A program made the translations under genes and the position numbers. Source: Croceimicrobium hydrocarbonivorans (GTDB taxonomy: Bacteria > Bacteroidota > Bacteroidia > Flavobacteriales > Schleiferiaceae). Taken from it: 64,000 nt of DNA. A model generated the notes under the pieces. That model made no database searches. It was given only the letters and a program-made list of their open reading frames with translations, and was not told the DNA's origin. Positions 35,235 through 43,420 of the stretch are shown in pieces (position 1 is the first letter of the stretch; every line of letters begins with the position of its first letter). The stretch covers positions 3,107,501 to 3,171,500 of the forward strand of contig NZ_CP060139.1 in assembly GCF_014524565.1 (NCBI RefSeq). Direction: 5' to 3'.

Positions 35235-36317
35235 ATGCATTTACGGGACCTACATCTATTAAATTTCAAGAGCTGGGGAGAGGGTGAATTTGAATTCAGT
35301 CCTAAGCTCAATTGCTTTGTAGGCCTTAATGGAGGCGGGAAAACCAATTTGTTGGATGCCATTCATTACCTCTGTTTAAGCAAAAGTTACTTCGGTAATC
35401 GCGATCAAAAAAATATTAAGCACGAGGAAGATTTTTTCATGATTGAGGGAAATTTCCTTCGTCAGGATGAGAATGAGCATTTGCATATCTCCTTAAAAAA
35501 GGGCGCCAAGAAAATACTGAAGCGCAATAAAAAGGAGTACGATAAGCTGGCAGAACATATTGGGGCTTTTCCAGCAGTGGTGATTTCCCCTTATGATAGA
35601 GATCTTATCACCGATAGTTCGGATACCCGTCGGCGTTTCTTGGATAATGTGATTAGCCAGGGTAATAATGAGTATCTCTTTCATTTAATGCGCTATCACA
35701 AGGCATTGCAGCAACGCAATCGCTTATTAAAGTTCTTTGCTGCCAATCATCAGTTCGATGCAGAATCCTTAGATCTCTACGATCAGCAAATGGTGGAACA
35801 TGGAATGTACATCGCTCAGGCTCGTCAGCAATTTTGTGAGGAACTCGGGCCCCGTATTCAGCATTATTACCATTGGTTAAGTGAGGGAAGGGAAGCCGCT
35901 AGCTTGGATTACCGCAGCCAGTTTGGCGAAGATCCTCTGGCCGAATTACGCAGTCGCCATGAAAAGGATCGAGTCCTGCAATACAGCTCATGGGGAATTC
36001 ATCGCGATGATTTAAAATTTAAGCTGGACGAAGATTCGGTGCGCGATTATGCCTCTCAAGGACAGCAAAAGTCCTATTTGATTGCCTTGAAATTAGCCCA
36101 GTATGAGTTTATTCGCGATCATCAGAAAATGGTGCCCATCCTTTTATTGGACGATATTTTTGATAAATTGGATGAAGCCCGGGTAGCGAGATTGGTGAAA
36201 TTGGTGCATGATTCCAATTTCGGCCAAATCTTTATTACCGATACTCATGAGGACCGTACCACCGCTCTGGTTAAGCAGATTGATCCGGAGGCTCACATTA
36301 TTAATGTAAATCAATAA
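35235..36317 (+). CDS. recF: DNA replication and repair protein RecF
   Basis: RecF is an ABC-type ATPase that helps RecOR load RecA at gaps. The 360 residues carry Walker A GLNGGGKTNLLDA near the N-terminus, the ABC signature region YASQGQQKSYLIALKLAQY and Walker B ILLLDDIFDKLDEARV. The first residues MHLRDLHLLNFKSW are typical. The gene is followed six bases later by DUF721, an arrangement (recF then DUF721) that recurs in Bacteroidota and elsewhere. Confidence 0.97.
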   Translation: MHLRDLHLLNFKSWGEGEFEFSPKLNCFVGLNGGGKTNLLDAIHYLCLSKSYFGNRDQKNIKHEEDFFMIEGNFLRQDENEHLHISLKKGAKKILKRNKKEYDKLAEHIGAFPAVVISPYDRDLITDSSDTRRRFLDNVISQGNNEYLFHLMRYHKALQQRNRLLKFFAANHQFDAESLDLYDQQMVEHGMYIAQARQQFCEELGPRIQHYYHWLSEGREAASLDYRSQFGEDPLAELRSRHEKDRVLQYSSWGIHRDDLKFKLDEDSVRDYASQGQQKSYLIALKLAQYEFIRDHQKMVPILLLDDIFDKLDEARVARLVKLVHDSNFGQIFITDTHEDRTTALVKQIDPEAHIINVNQ

Positions 36318-36323
36318 GCGAAG

Positions 36324-36620
36324 ATGGATCGAAATAACACCTTCAAATTAGGGGATGCCATTGGGGCCTTTTTAAAAGGGCATCAATTGGAAGAACGCTT
36401 TTTTGAAGCGATCCTGAAAGCCGATTGGCGGGATTTGATGGGCGATAAGGTGGCGGATAAGACCAATGATATCAGCCTAGAGAAAGGCTGCTTAATCTTA
36501 TATATGTCGAGCGCCCCTTTGCGGCAACAATTGCGATTGAAGCAAAGTCGCATGATTGATTACCTCAATCAGAAAATTGGCAGAGGCAGAGAGCCAATTC
36601 GTAAGGTGCTTATCCGCTAA
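36324..36620 (+). CDS. DUF721 (DciA-like) protein
   Basis: The 98-residue protein has the DUF721 pattern: N-terminal FKLGDAIGAFLKGHQLEE, WRDLMGDKVADKTND and the C-terminal SSAPLRQQLRLKQSRMIDYLN. The family includes DciA, the helicase operator of bacteria that lack DnaC. Proximity to recF supports a replication role, but the sequence is short and the assignment of DciA function is inference. It ends near a bidirectional terminator. Confidence 0.85.
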   Translation: MDRNNTFKLGDAIGAFLKGHQLEERFFEAILKADWRDLMGDKVADKTNDISLEKGCLILYMSSAPLRQQLRLKQSRMIDYLNQKIGRGREPIRKVLIR

Positions 36621-36650
36621 AAAAAATCCCGACACTATGGCCGGGATTCT
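36618..36650 (-). terminator. Terminator between DUF721 and ndk (bidirectional)
   Basis: The stem aatcccg (36625-36631) pairs with cgggatt (36642-36648). On the minus strand it is followed by eight T, ending ndk. On the plus strand it could also end DUF721. Confidence 0.75.
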
Positions 36651-36664
36651 TGCTTTGGAATATT

Positions 36665-37084
36665 CTAGTGACGACTACGCTGAGCGAAGAAGAAGTTTCC
36701 TTCAATAGCAGCATTTTCATCAGAATCACTACCGTGCACCGCGTTAGCAGCGATAGAAGTAGCGTATAATTTACGGATGGTACCTTCAGCAGCTTCGGCT
36801 GGATTGGTAGCACCGATTAAGGTACGGAAGTCAGCAACGGCATTATCTTTTTCGAGGATAGCAGCTACGATAGGACCAGAGGTCATGTATTCTACTAATT
36901 CGCCGAAGAAAGGACGCTCAGCGTGAACAGCGTAGAATGCTTCAGCATCTTTACGAGAAAGAGCAGTCATTTCCATTGCTACGATACGGAATCCAGCTTC
37001 GTTGATCTTGGCTAAAATTGCACCGATATGACCGTTTTCTACGGCATCGGGCTTAATCATGGTGAAAGTTCTGTTACCAGCCAT
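36665..37084 (-). CDS. ndk: Nucleoside diphosphate kinase
   Basis: Ndk moves gamma-phosphate between nucleoside tri- and diphosphates via a phosphohistidine. The 139-residue protein has the catalytic H117 in the [12 protein letters not shown] motif and [13 protein letters not shown] at the start. It is monocistronic, with a strong TTG-N20-TAnnTTTG promoter and a T8 terminator. Confidence 0.98.
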   Translation of the reverse strand: MAGNRTFTMIKPDAVENGHIGAILAKINEAGFRIVAMEMTALSRKDAEAFYAVHAERPFFGELVEYMTSGPIVAAILEKDNAVADFRTLIGATNPAEAAEGTIRKLYATSIAANAVHGSDSDENAAIEGNFFFAQRSRH

Positions 37085-37107
37085 TTGGAGTATATTATTA
37101 TGGGCGG

Positions 37108-37138
37108 CAAAATTATTTTAATTGTGCTGCGTGAACAA
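37108..37138 (-). promoter_or_regulatory. Promoter of ndk
   Basis: TTG (37138-37136), 20 bases, then TAATTTTG (37115-37108), 24 bases upstream of the ATG. Confidence 0.75.
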
Positions 37139-37176
37139 GTCTTTTTCTAAAATCATTCATAGAATCATTAAATGAC

Positions 37177-37184
37177 TAATTTTG
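37177..37184 (+). promoter_or_regulatory. -7 promoter box for the lipoprotein gene at 37222
   Basis: TAATTTTG fits TAnnTTTG and leaves about a 30-base leader before the ATG. No TTG is at the ideal -33 site. Confidence 0.45.
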
Positions 37185-37221
37185 TTCGCCGAAAACGAAT
37201 TATAATTCAAATCAGATTACT

Positions 37222-38088
37222 ATGAAAATCCGCAATTTTCTGCGCTTTGCCGCAGCTGGTATCCTGGCTTTAAGCTTTACCGCTTGTGAAGATGACAACG
37301 ACAGCAGCCTGGGTGCTTCTCTTATCGTTACCGAAAGTACTTCCGGATCTACCGGCGGAGCAGTAACCATAAGCCAAGGCAGCAGCCTGGTATTCGTATG
37401 GGATGCTCGTAAAGGTGATACCGACATGGATCTTTTCTCGGTGAGCGTAACCGGAACCAACACCCCTAATCCTCTTCCTACCAGTTTAGGCGGTCGTAAC
37501 TTCCCTTACGATATTGCTAATGCGGATGATGAGACGTATATCGATACCTTGATTTTCCCTAATGCTGGAATTAATTTAGGTGTTACTTCTTACTCTTTCA
37601 CTGTAACCGACAAAGACGGAAACACCGACAATGTAACTTTCACTGTTACTGTTGAAGCCGATGCTACTCCAATGACCAATGAGGTGAATGGTGCATTCTT
37701 CCACATTGCTGGTTCTTTAGAAGGAGCTTATGACCTTGTAAACGGTACAGTGGTTGGTGCTAGCCAGCCTGCTGCCAGCAAGGATATGGAAAACACTGAT
37801 GCTGCTGGTGATGCCTTTACCGGAAGCTGGATGGCCGCTAACTCTACTATGTTCGTAAAAGACAATTCTTACGACTATGCTAACGCTACTGTAGAGGCTG
37901 CTACTTCTTCTTTCGCTGCGGGTACTGCTTCGGCTACTGTAAGCAATCCTACTGTAGGTGATATCTACATCGCTAAATTGCGTGGTGGTAGCACTTATGC
38001 AGTAATTAAGATTGTAAATGTTGATCCTAGCGACAACACTTGCAACTGCGGAAACACTGGTAAAATTACTTTCGATTTCAAAAAGTAA
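37222..38088 (+). CDS. Secreted lipoprotein with beta-sandwich region
   Basis: The 288-residue protein has a lipoprotein signal (MKIRNFLRFAAAGILALSF then TAC-E, cysteine at residue 22). The mature part is acidic, and rich in T, S, D and G. Residues about 40-145 could form an Ig/PKD-like sandwich (VTSYSFTVTDKDGNTDNVTF), and the rest is unrecognised. The C-terminal CNCGNTGKITFDF contains two cysteines. It is alone between a promoter and a strong terminator, and probably outer-membrane attached. Function unknown. Confidence 0.75.
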   Translation: MKIRNFLRFAAAGILALSFTACEDDNDSSLGASLIVTESTSGSTGGAVTISQGSSLVFVWDARKGDTDMDLFSVSVTGTNTPNPLPTSLGGRNFPYDIANADDETYIDTLIFPNAGINLGVTSYSFTVTDKDGNTDNVTFTVTVEADATPMTNEVNGAFFHIAGSLEGAYDLVNGTVVGASQPAASKDMENTDAAGDAFTGSWMAANSTMFVKDNSYDYANATVEAATSSFAAGTASATVSNPTVGDIYIAKLRGGSTYAVIKIVNVDPSDNTCNCGNTGKITFDFKK

Positions 38089-38106
38089 TCTCAACTAATA
38101 TTTAAG

Positions 38107-38149
38107 AATAGCTTGTTTCGGAGACCTTTCGGAGCAAGCTATTTTTTAT
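38107..38149 (+). terminator. Intrinsic terminator of the lipoprotein gene
   Basis: The stem aatagcttg (38107-38115) pairs with caagctatt (38135-38143), then TTTT. It lies just upstream of bshB1 (ATG 38160). Confidence 0.85.
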
Positions 38150-38159
38150 TTTCATAGCT

Positions 38160-38885
38160 ATGAAACTGGATATTCTAGCCTTTGGCGCCCACCCTGATGA
38201 TGTAGAACTGAGTTGTTCTGGAACCCTCGCGAAACAAACCGAACTTGGCTATTCTTGCGGAGTTGTGGATTTAACTCAAGGGGAATTAGGTACTCGAGGT
38301 ACCCCCGAAATTCGATTGGCAGAAGCGGCAGAGGCTGGCCGTATCATGGGGCTTAAAGTGCGGGAAAACCTGGCTTTCCGCGATGGTTTTTTCACTAATG
38401 ATGAAGAACATCGCCTGGCAGTAATTCAGCAGATCCGACGTTTTCGTCCGGAGATTGTTATTGCCAATGCGCCTACGGATCGCCATCCTGATCATGGTCG
38501 TGGATCTTTCCTTTTAAAAGAAGCCAGTTTCTTATCCGGTCTGCGTAAGATTGAAACCGAATGGGAAGGAGAGGCTCAAGAGCCCTGGCGTCCCCAAATG
38601 CTCTTATACTATATCCAGTTTCAAAATATAGAGCCCGATTTCATTATTGATATTGGAGAGCATATCCATACCAAAGTAGAGTCTATAAAGGCCTATAAAT
38701 CTCAATTCTTCGATCCGAGCAGTGCTGAGCCTAAAACGGTGATTAGCTCTAAAAACTTCATGGATTCAGTTACCTATCGCGCTCAAGATTTAGGTCGTCT
38801 AATCGGTGTTGAATACGGCGAAGGCTTTATTGCGGCGCAAGATTTGGGTCTGGATGACCTGATGCAATTGAAGGGCGTACGCTAA
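38160..38885 (+). CDS. bshB1: Bacillithiol biosynthesis deacetylase BshB1
   Basis: BshB1 removes acetyl from GlcNAc-malate in bacillithiol synthesis. The 241-residue product has AHPDDVELSCSG (zinc ligands) and APTDRHPDHGRGSFL, the pair typical of the LmbE/PIG-L fold, with GELGTRGTPEIR typical of BshB1 in Bacteroidota. The 3' end overlaps the convergent GT4 gene by 59 bases. The adjacent GT4 gene is not BshA-like at its N-terminus. Confidence 0.9.
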   Translation: MKLDILAFGAHPDDVELSCSGTLAKQTELGYSCGVVDLTQGELGTRGTPEIRLAEAAEAGRIMGLKVRENLAFRDGFFTNDEEHRLAVIQQIRRFRPEIVIANAPTDRHPDHGRGSFLLKEASFLSGLRKIETEWEGEAQEPWRPQMLLYYIQFQNIEPDFIIDIGEHIHTKVESIKAYKSQFFDPSSAEPKTVISSKNFMDSVTYRAQDLGRLIGVEYGEGFIAAQDLGLDDLMQLKGVR

Positions 38886-39996
38886 GATATAGCTGCCGAA
38901 ATTCTTCTGCGATAGCCGAATAGGAGTAAAGGGCTTGAGCGGCAATCGAGATACTTTGTAAATCGAAATTTCGAAAATCTTCTTTTAGTTGAAGTATAGC
39001 TTCTGCTAAGGCTTCTTCATTTTTAGATTCTACCAAGATTCCCTGTTCTGTTCCAATAAACTCAGGAATACCGCCCACTTTGCTGGCGATTACTGGCCGA
39101 CCCAGACATAGAGACTCCAGTAATACTACCGGCTGATTTTCAATAAAGCTAAAGAGTAGAAAGGCATTAGTTCGACTCATCTGTTGAGCTACTTCCTCGC
39201 GAGAAAGGGCGGAGAGAACCTGAATATTACCCGAGGGTATTTTATGGGCTTCAATTTGCTTGTTTAGCCAGATGATGTCTCCGTCACCACCTATGCTCAG
39301 GTGTAGTTCTGGATCCTTTTCCAATGCTTTTTTAAAGCCACTAAGTATCCCTTTAATATTCTTAGTTTCCTGTTGGAGGGAGCTAATGTGAAGTAAACGG
39401 AATTTAGCGTCCGAAGCCTTAAGCTCTTGGAAATTGAAGATATGGGTGTTTACCACATTACCCACAATTTCTAGCTTAGAGTCCACTCCAAATTCCTGCA
39501 GTGAATTGGCCAGTTGTTTCGATACCGGACAAACTACCTGAGCCTTATTCATAATGCGTCGAGCCATATGTTGGGCTAAACGACTCCATTCGTGGCGACG
39601 ACTTTTTTGGTAACCCGAATAATGTTCGGTGATTACATAGGGGAGCTGCTTTAAAAAACCTTGAAAGGCAATACCGGAGGGCCAGCTAACATGCAAGTGC
39701 GCTAGTTTAAATTGAAAGCCTATTTTTTGCAGATGGCGGTAGCCCCTTTCCAAAGCCTTATAATGACTTTGCACCGGCCATTTCTTTTTGTAGAGCACCT
39801 GAACCTGAAGGAAAGGTTTCTCGTTTACCAGGATTTCATTCCTATCATATTCAAAAGCACTAAGAACTACTACGGGAATAAGGGAGTCAATCGCACGGAG
39901 ATGCTCTTCAACAAAATTGCCTAAGCGAGGATCTTGGGGATTGGGGTACCAACTGGCAATATGTAAGATGGGCCGATCGATATTCGAAGCATTGAT
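38827..39996 (-). CDS. Family 4 glycosyltransferase without a recognisable start codon
   Basis: The frame runs from 39996 to 38827 (389 codons) and reads as a GT4 enzyme: an N-terminal ILHIASWYPNPQDPRLGNFV, YVITEHYSG, and a C-terminal half with LLHISSLQQETKNIKGIL, SIGGDGD, and PVVLLESLCLGRPVIASKVGGIPEF (donor-binding E-x7-E region). The only ATG near the start (39992) is in another frame (+1) and reads MLRISIG before a stop. No ATG, GTG or TTG begins the conserved N-terminus in the right frame; a GTG at 39798 would delete the first 66 residues, including the conserved WYPNP. Either one base is missing near 39970-39990 or an unusual start is used. It is probably a cytoplasmic sugar transferase. 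Confidence 0.7.
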   Translation of the reverse strand: MNASNIDRPILHIASWYPNPQDPRLGNFVEEHLRAIDSLIPVVVLSAFEYDRNEILVNEKPFLQVQVLYKKKWPVQSHYKALERGYRHLQKIGFQFKLAHLHVSWPSGIAFQGFLKQLPYVITEHYSGYQKSRRHEWSRLAQHMARRIMNKAQVVCPVSKQLANSLQEFGVDSKLEIVGNVVNTHIFNFQELKASDAKFRLLHISSLQQETKNIKGILSGFKKALEKDPELHLSIGGDGDIIWLNKQIEAHKIPSGNIQVLSALSREEVAQQMSRTNAFLLFSFIENQPVVLLESLCLGRPVIASKVGGIPEFIGTEQGILVESKNEEALAEAILQLKEDFRNFDLQSISIAAQALYSYSAIAEEFRQLYLSVRPSIASGHPDPNLAPQ

Positions 39997-40008
39997 TTAC
40001 AAAGGAAT

Positions 40009-40042
40009 AAAAAAAGGTCACCTGAATTACAGATGACCTTTT
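40009..40042 (-). terminator. Terminator after tRNA-His
   Basis: The stem aaggtca (40014-40020) pairs with tgacctt (40034-40040), extended inward by further pairs, then seven T on the minus strand. Confidence 0.8.
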
Positions 40043-40049
40043 ATCTATG

Positions 40050-40124
40050 GGTGGCTAATGGGGTTCGAACCCACGACCTCTGGAACCACAATCCAGCGCT
40101 CTAACCAACTGAGCTATAGCCACC
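40050..40124 (-). tRNA. tRNA-His (anticodon GTG)
   Basis: A full cloverleaf is visible: acceptor GTGGCTA/TAGCCAC, D-loop AGCTCAGTTGGTTAGAGC, anticodon arm CTGGA-TTGTGGT-TCCAG with anticodon GTG, and T-arm GTGGGTTCGAACCC. An extra G at position -1 (40124) faces discriminator C (40050), as in bacterial tRNA-His. CCA is not encoded. A -7 box lies at 40158-40151. Confidence 0.97.
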
Positions 40125-40150
40125 GTTTATAGCCCTTTGCTAAGGGTCGG

Positions 40151-40158
40151 CAAATGTA
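40151..40158 (-). promoter_or_regulatory. -7 promoter box for tRNA-His
   Basis: TACATTTG on the minus strand fits TAnnTTTG and lies 27 bases upstream of the tRNA. Confidence 0.5.
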
Positions 40159-40198
40159 AGCAATGTCGTGAAATCGAAAGTAAAAAATGTGAAAAAAA

Positions 40199-40642
40199 TC
40201 AAGGTCGCCCACGTCGCCTGCCTAAAGACTCCATCAGGCGACGGTGGAACTCGATTTCAATTCGATAAAATGTCGCTGCTTTACGGGAACCCAAGGCAGC
40301 CTTGAATTTATCGTAGTACTCCAATTTGAGTTCGGCGATTTTCTTTTGATTTTGAAGCTCTTCCAATGCGATTTTCTCTAGGGTGGCATCATCTAATTCG
40401 TCCCATTTATCATGAACTTCCCGGCGACTCATGCCTTCCATGCGCTTTTGATGAAGTTCATTAAGCTTCTTATTATACTCATTGTAAACCGGCCAAAACT
40501 TTTGAGCTTCTTCAGGACTCAAGTCCAGTTCATCGGTAATGAATTTGGTTTTATAGGCTTCCACCTTTTTGAAATCCTCCGGTTGAGCATTCACAATGAA
40601 TCCAAAGAGGAAGAGACTGCTGAGAAATAGTAATTTTTTCAT
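40199..40642 (-). CDS. Spy/CpxP-like periplasmic protein
   Basis: The 147-residue protein starts with a signal peptide (ending IVNAQ), then a long helical, highly charged region with LSPEEAQKFWPVYNEYNKKLNEL, the LTxxQ-like motif of the Spy/CpxP family of Bacteroidota. The C-terminus is arginine-rich (GRRRGRP). Spy and CpxP are periplasmic chaperones that bind unfolded or misfolded proteins. It lies two bases after the anti-sigma-like gene stop, so it is controlled by the sigma factor at 41043 or modulates the response. Confidence 0.75.
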   Translation of the reverse strand: MKKLLFLSSLFLFGFIVNAQPEDFKKVEAYKTKFITDELDLSPEEAQKFWPVYNEYNKKLNELHQKRMEGMSRREVHDKWDELDDATLEKIALEELQNQKKIAELKLEYYDKFKAALGSRKAATFYRIEIEFHRRLMESLGRRRGRP

Positions 40643-40644
40643 GA

Positions 40645-41025
40645 CTAAAGGTATTCTGAGCTATGTTCGTTAAGGTAGGATTCAATTAGTTCAGTATCCA
40701 GATTTTCAAATCCTTCCGAAGATTCGTTATTTGGTAATTCAATAAAACTTTCAGGGTAAACTCCATAGGGATCTTGATTAAGGAAGTCGATTACTTCCTG
40801 CTCCTGTAAATCGCTAAAGTTAAGATCTGAATTTTGTTTGTTGTTCAGAGGTAAAAAGAACAGCGCTGCAATGAGAACTGCAGCGGCCGCAGCTAAACTA
40901 GGCCAGAGTACTCTGGTTTTTGGTGCTGCTTTGCTTACAGGACCACTTTCTTGAGCAAGTGCCTTTAGTTGTTCTTTCTTGGCTTCGAAGTAGCCTTCGG
41001 GTATTTTAAATCCTTGATCTTTCAT
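40645..41025 (-). CDS. Membrane protein, probable anti-sigma factor partner
   Basis: The 126-residue protein has a short basic cytoplasmic N-terminus (MKDQGFKIPEGYFEAKKEQL), one hydrophobic helix (about residues 43-60; WPSLAAAAAVLIAALFFL) and an acidic periplasmic C-terminus (NLDTELIESYLNEHSS). The N-terminal pattern is seen in Bacteroidota proteins encoded next to ECF sigma factors, but there is no zinc-binding anti-sigma motif. The role is inferred from being 17 bases downstream of the sigma gene. Confidence 0.6.
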   Translation of the reverse strand: MKDQGFKIPEGYFEAKKEQLKALAQESGPVSKAAPKTRVLWPSLAAAAAVLIAALFFLPLNNKQNSDLNFSDLQEQEVIDFLNQDPYGVYPESFIELPNNESSEGFENLDTELIESYLNEHSSEYL

Positions 41026-41042
41026 GACATCTTATTTGACGC

Positions 41043-41573
41043 TCAAAACTCGTTAAGGTTTAATTGAACTTTCACTTTTTCCTTGGCGTGATGGAAGGAA
41101 GCTTTTAAAGCCCCAACTGAAGTGCCCAACATTTCACTAATTTCATTGAAACTCAAGTTTTGAAAGTACTTAAGTTTAAAAACAGTTTGTTGTTTATCGG
41201 GTAGTTCGGCTACGGCCTCCAAAAGGTTTTTTAAGGCTTCATCGCCATCAAAATAAGGGTCCGCACTTAGATGGTAGTTTAAAGCACCTTCCTGCAATTG
41301 AAAGCGCCGTTCCTTTTTAAGGTGGGCTAAGGCTTCATTGGTGGCAATTCGGTATAACCAGGTATAGAAAGCCGATTCAGCTCGAAAGGAGGGGAGGGCC
41401 TTCCAGGCCTTGATAAAGCACTCCTGCAGTACATCATCGGTCCAATCATGTCGTAATAGAATACTGCGGATATGCCAGTACAATCGCTCCGTATAAGCCT
41501 CAACCAAATGGGCAAATAAGGATTGATACTGCTCCTTTTTTAACTGCTCTTTCCAGATCCCTGGCTCCTGCAT
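41043..41573 (-). CDS. ECF-family RNA polymerase sigma factor
   Basis: The 176-residue protein has sigma region 2 (LVEAYTERLYWHIRSILLRH then DDVLQECFIKAWKALPSF) and region 4 (LPDKQQTVFKLKYFQNLSFNEISEMLGTSVGALKASFHHA). It is the first gene of a three-gene operon with a membrane partner and a Spy-like protein, so it probably runs an envelope-stress response. Target promoters cannot be inferred here. Confidence 0.93.
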   Translation of the reverse strand: MQEPGIWKEQLKKEQYQSLFAHLVEAYTERLYWHIRSILLRHDWTDDVLQECFIKAWKALPSFRAESAFYTWLYRIATNEALAHLKKERRFQLQEGALNYHLSADPYFDGDEALKNLLEAVAELPDKQQTVFKLKYFQNLSFNEISEMLGTSVGALKASFHHAKEKVKVQLNLNEF

Positions 41574-41749
41574 AACTCAAAGTTCGAAAATTAGAGCTCG
41601 CAAAAGCCTAAAGGTTTAAATGAAGAAAAATCAATAAAATGAAAAAGAGCATGTTTTATAATGCGGATGTCCGAAAAATTTAGATTTAAATAACTGAAAA
41701 TTAGTGTCGAAAAAATATTTAACCATTTTAAGTGATATGAAAATAATGC

Positions 41750-41777
41750 TATATTTGAGCCTAAATTTCTATTACCC
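41750..41777 (+). promoter_or_regulatory. -7 box and shared leader motif of lipoprotein gene 1
   Basis: TATATTTG (41750-41757) is an exact TAnnTTTG box. CTATTACCC (41769-41777) follows, 10 bases before the ATG. The same nine bases occur upstream of genes 2 and 3 of the array. Confidence 0.65.
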
Positions 41778-41787
41778 AAATTCGTAA

Positions 41788-43203
41788 GTGATGAAAAAAG
41801 TTACACTATTTCTTGCCGCTGCAGCTGTATTAGCGAGCTGTAATCGGGAAATAGGAGACGATTTAACCAATGGTCCGAATCAAAAGAGTACTAATACCGT
41901 ACACTTTAGTCAATCGGATCTCGATGGTCAATTGATTCCTATGAGTCAGTCTTTCAATATTTCTTCAAAGGCTGCTGCTCAATTAAATTATACCTATCGC
42001 GCCTATGCAGAGCCAGTAAGCTTTGGTACTTGGGATCATGATGGCGATAATGGTACTGTAACTCCAGAGGTTCCATTGAATTTGGCTGCTTCAGCTATTT
42101 TCTCTGTGAATGACATGGTGTTCGTTACCTGGCACATGACTGATGGTCCTTTGGCGGCAGGTGCAAGCTCTCCATTAGGAGGTTCTATCACTGCTTATAA
42201 GCAAACAGGAATCGGTCAGTATACCTTTATGGATCGTGTGGACTTTACCGATGCTGACTACCATGAGCTTTATGTATATCAAAATACCAGCTCCGGTCAT
42301 TACGAAGTATTTGCAGTAGGTCAACGTAATGTGCAGTCTTCAGGCTATTTATTAGCGGGACATAATGGTGCCGTTGTAACTCGTGTAGATTACGATTACT
42401 TGAACGACGAATTTTGGGAGCCAGGAGTAACCGAATTGCCTTTACCAGGTGTATCAGCTAATGATATTGTTGCTGGTGCTTCTAACTACTACGTAATTAC
42501 CGGTAATGGTAATGGTGGTTCAGGTGGTGGTATCTACGAAATGGACCGCAACTTGGCTCAGGTTAAGAAATTCAACTCTACCATTAATGATGGTATCGCT
42601 TTGGAAATCGATAAGACCTGGTCTAATTCATCTCACTCATATATCTACGCTTTAGATCGTCAGGGTACTTCTAAATTCCGTATTCATTACTTACATACTG
42701 ACAATACTGGTCCTAGTGGAATTACTACTTGGGCTTCAGACTTGAACTTTGTGAGTGACTATAATACTGGCGCTTTAGGTGGTATCAACTACGAAAGAGG
42801 TGACCTTACTTGGGCTCAGCGTTCTGGTTGGGGTAGCAGTAATCCTGCTGACTCACTGATTGCTTCCTTTGGATATTACGGTATTTACAGCGCTGGAAAT
42901 GGAGTAGGTGGCATGAATCACTTGAAAGATTTAGGTCCATGTTTATCTACCGAATTTGACGAAGGCTTAAATGTACTTTACTACGCTGATGGCGATGATG
43001 GTGTAAGTGTATTGGCTATGGCCGGATTTAATGGTGGTGCCCTGATTAACACTTATGATGTTATTGGTCAGTTTGTTCCTCCTACCGGTGGTGCTTTCCC
43101 AAGTACCTTCTTGGTTAAAGAATTAACTGTATATCAGTCACGCAATATTGCCATGGCCACTGGTGATGCCGGTGTGTATTTCATGCAACGCAATAAGTTC
43201 TAA
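41788..43203 (+). CDS. Paralogous lipoprotein 1 of 4 (beta-propeller-like)
   Basis: The 471-residue protein has a lipoprotein signal peptide with lipobox LASC (cysteine about residue 18). The mature part resembles the next three gene products throughout: shared stretches include YTFMDRVDF, YEVFAVGQR, ELPLPGVSANDI, YYVITGNG, YERGDLTWAQ, NVLYYADG, QFVPPT and the ending RNIAMATGDAGVYFMQR. Repeated short beta-rich units ending in aromatic residues suggest a propeller-type fold, as in LVIVD-repeat proteins, but this is inference. It is likely anchored to the outer membrane and facing outward or the periplasm. It is flanked by its own promoter and terminator. No enzyme motif is visible, and I do not recognise the family. 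Confidence 0.85.
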   Translation: MMKKVTLFLAAAAVLASCNREIGDDLTNGPNQKSTNTVHFSQSDLDGQLIPMSQSFNISSKAAAQLNYTYRAYAEPVSFGTWDHDGDNGTVTPEVPLNLAASAIFSVNDMVFVTWHMTDGPLAAGASSPLGGSITAYKQTGIGQYTFMDRVDFTDADYHELYVYQNTSSGHYEVFAVGQRNVQSSGYLLAGHNGAVVTRVDYDYLNDEFWEPGVTELPLPGVSANDIVAGASNYYVITGNGNGGSGGGIYEMDRNLAQVKKFNSTINDGIALEIDKTWSNSSHSYIYALDRQGTSKFRIHYLHTDNTGPSGITTWASDLNFVSDYNTGALGGINYERGDLTWAQRSGWGSSNPADSLIASFGYYGIYSAGNGVGGMNHLKDLGPCLSTEFDEGLNVLYYADGDDGVSVLAMAGFNGGALINTYDVIGQFVPPTGGAFPSTFLVKELTVYQSRNIAMATGDAGVYFMQRNKF

Positions 43204-43232
43204 GGCTTTACAAAGCTTTCGAGATAAATTTA

Positions 43233-43262
43233 AAAGGCTCCTCATTGAGGGGCCTTTTTTTT
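43233..43262 (+). terminator. Terminator of lipoprotein gene 1
   Basis: The stem ggctcctc pairs with gaggggcc (one T-G wobble) around a three-base loop, extended by A-T pairs, followed by eight T. Confidence 0.85.
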
Positions 43263-43387
43263 GTTGAAAAAGTGATACAGTATTAATTCAGATTTATAAA
43301 ATGATAACTCATCATTAAATTATACTCTATTTGTCTGATAATCTGTGTTTTTTTGGAAATAGATAAACTTTATATGGTATTAATTTC

Positions 43388-43408
43388 TACATTTGTAGAC
43401 TATTACCC
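43388..43408 (+). promoter_or_regulatory. -7 box and shared leader motif of lipoprotein gene 2
   Basis: TACATTTG (43388-43395) is an exact -7 box, and CTATTACCC (43400-43408) follows 12 bases before the ATG. Confidence 0.65.
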
Positions 43409-43420
43409 AATTCAATCACA

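Noticed and set aside
38827-39996. BshA, the glycosyltransferase of bacillithiol synthesis, because of the bshB1 neighbour
   Set aside because: The N-terminus is the WYPNP-type of other GT4 enzymes and lacks the BshA start pattern; the genes are convergent.
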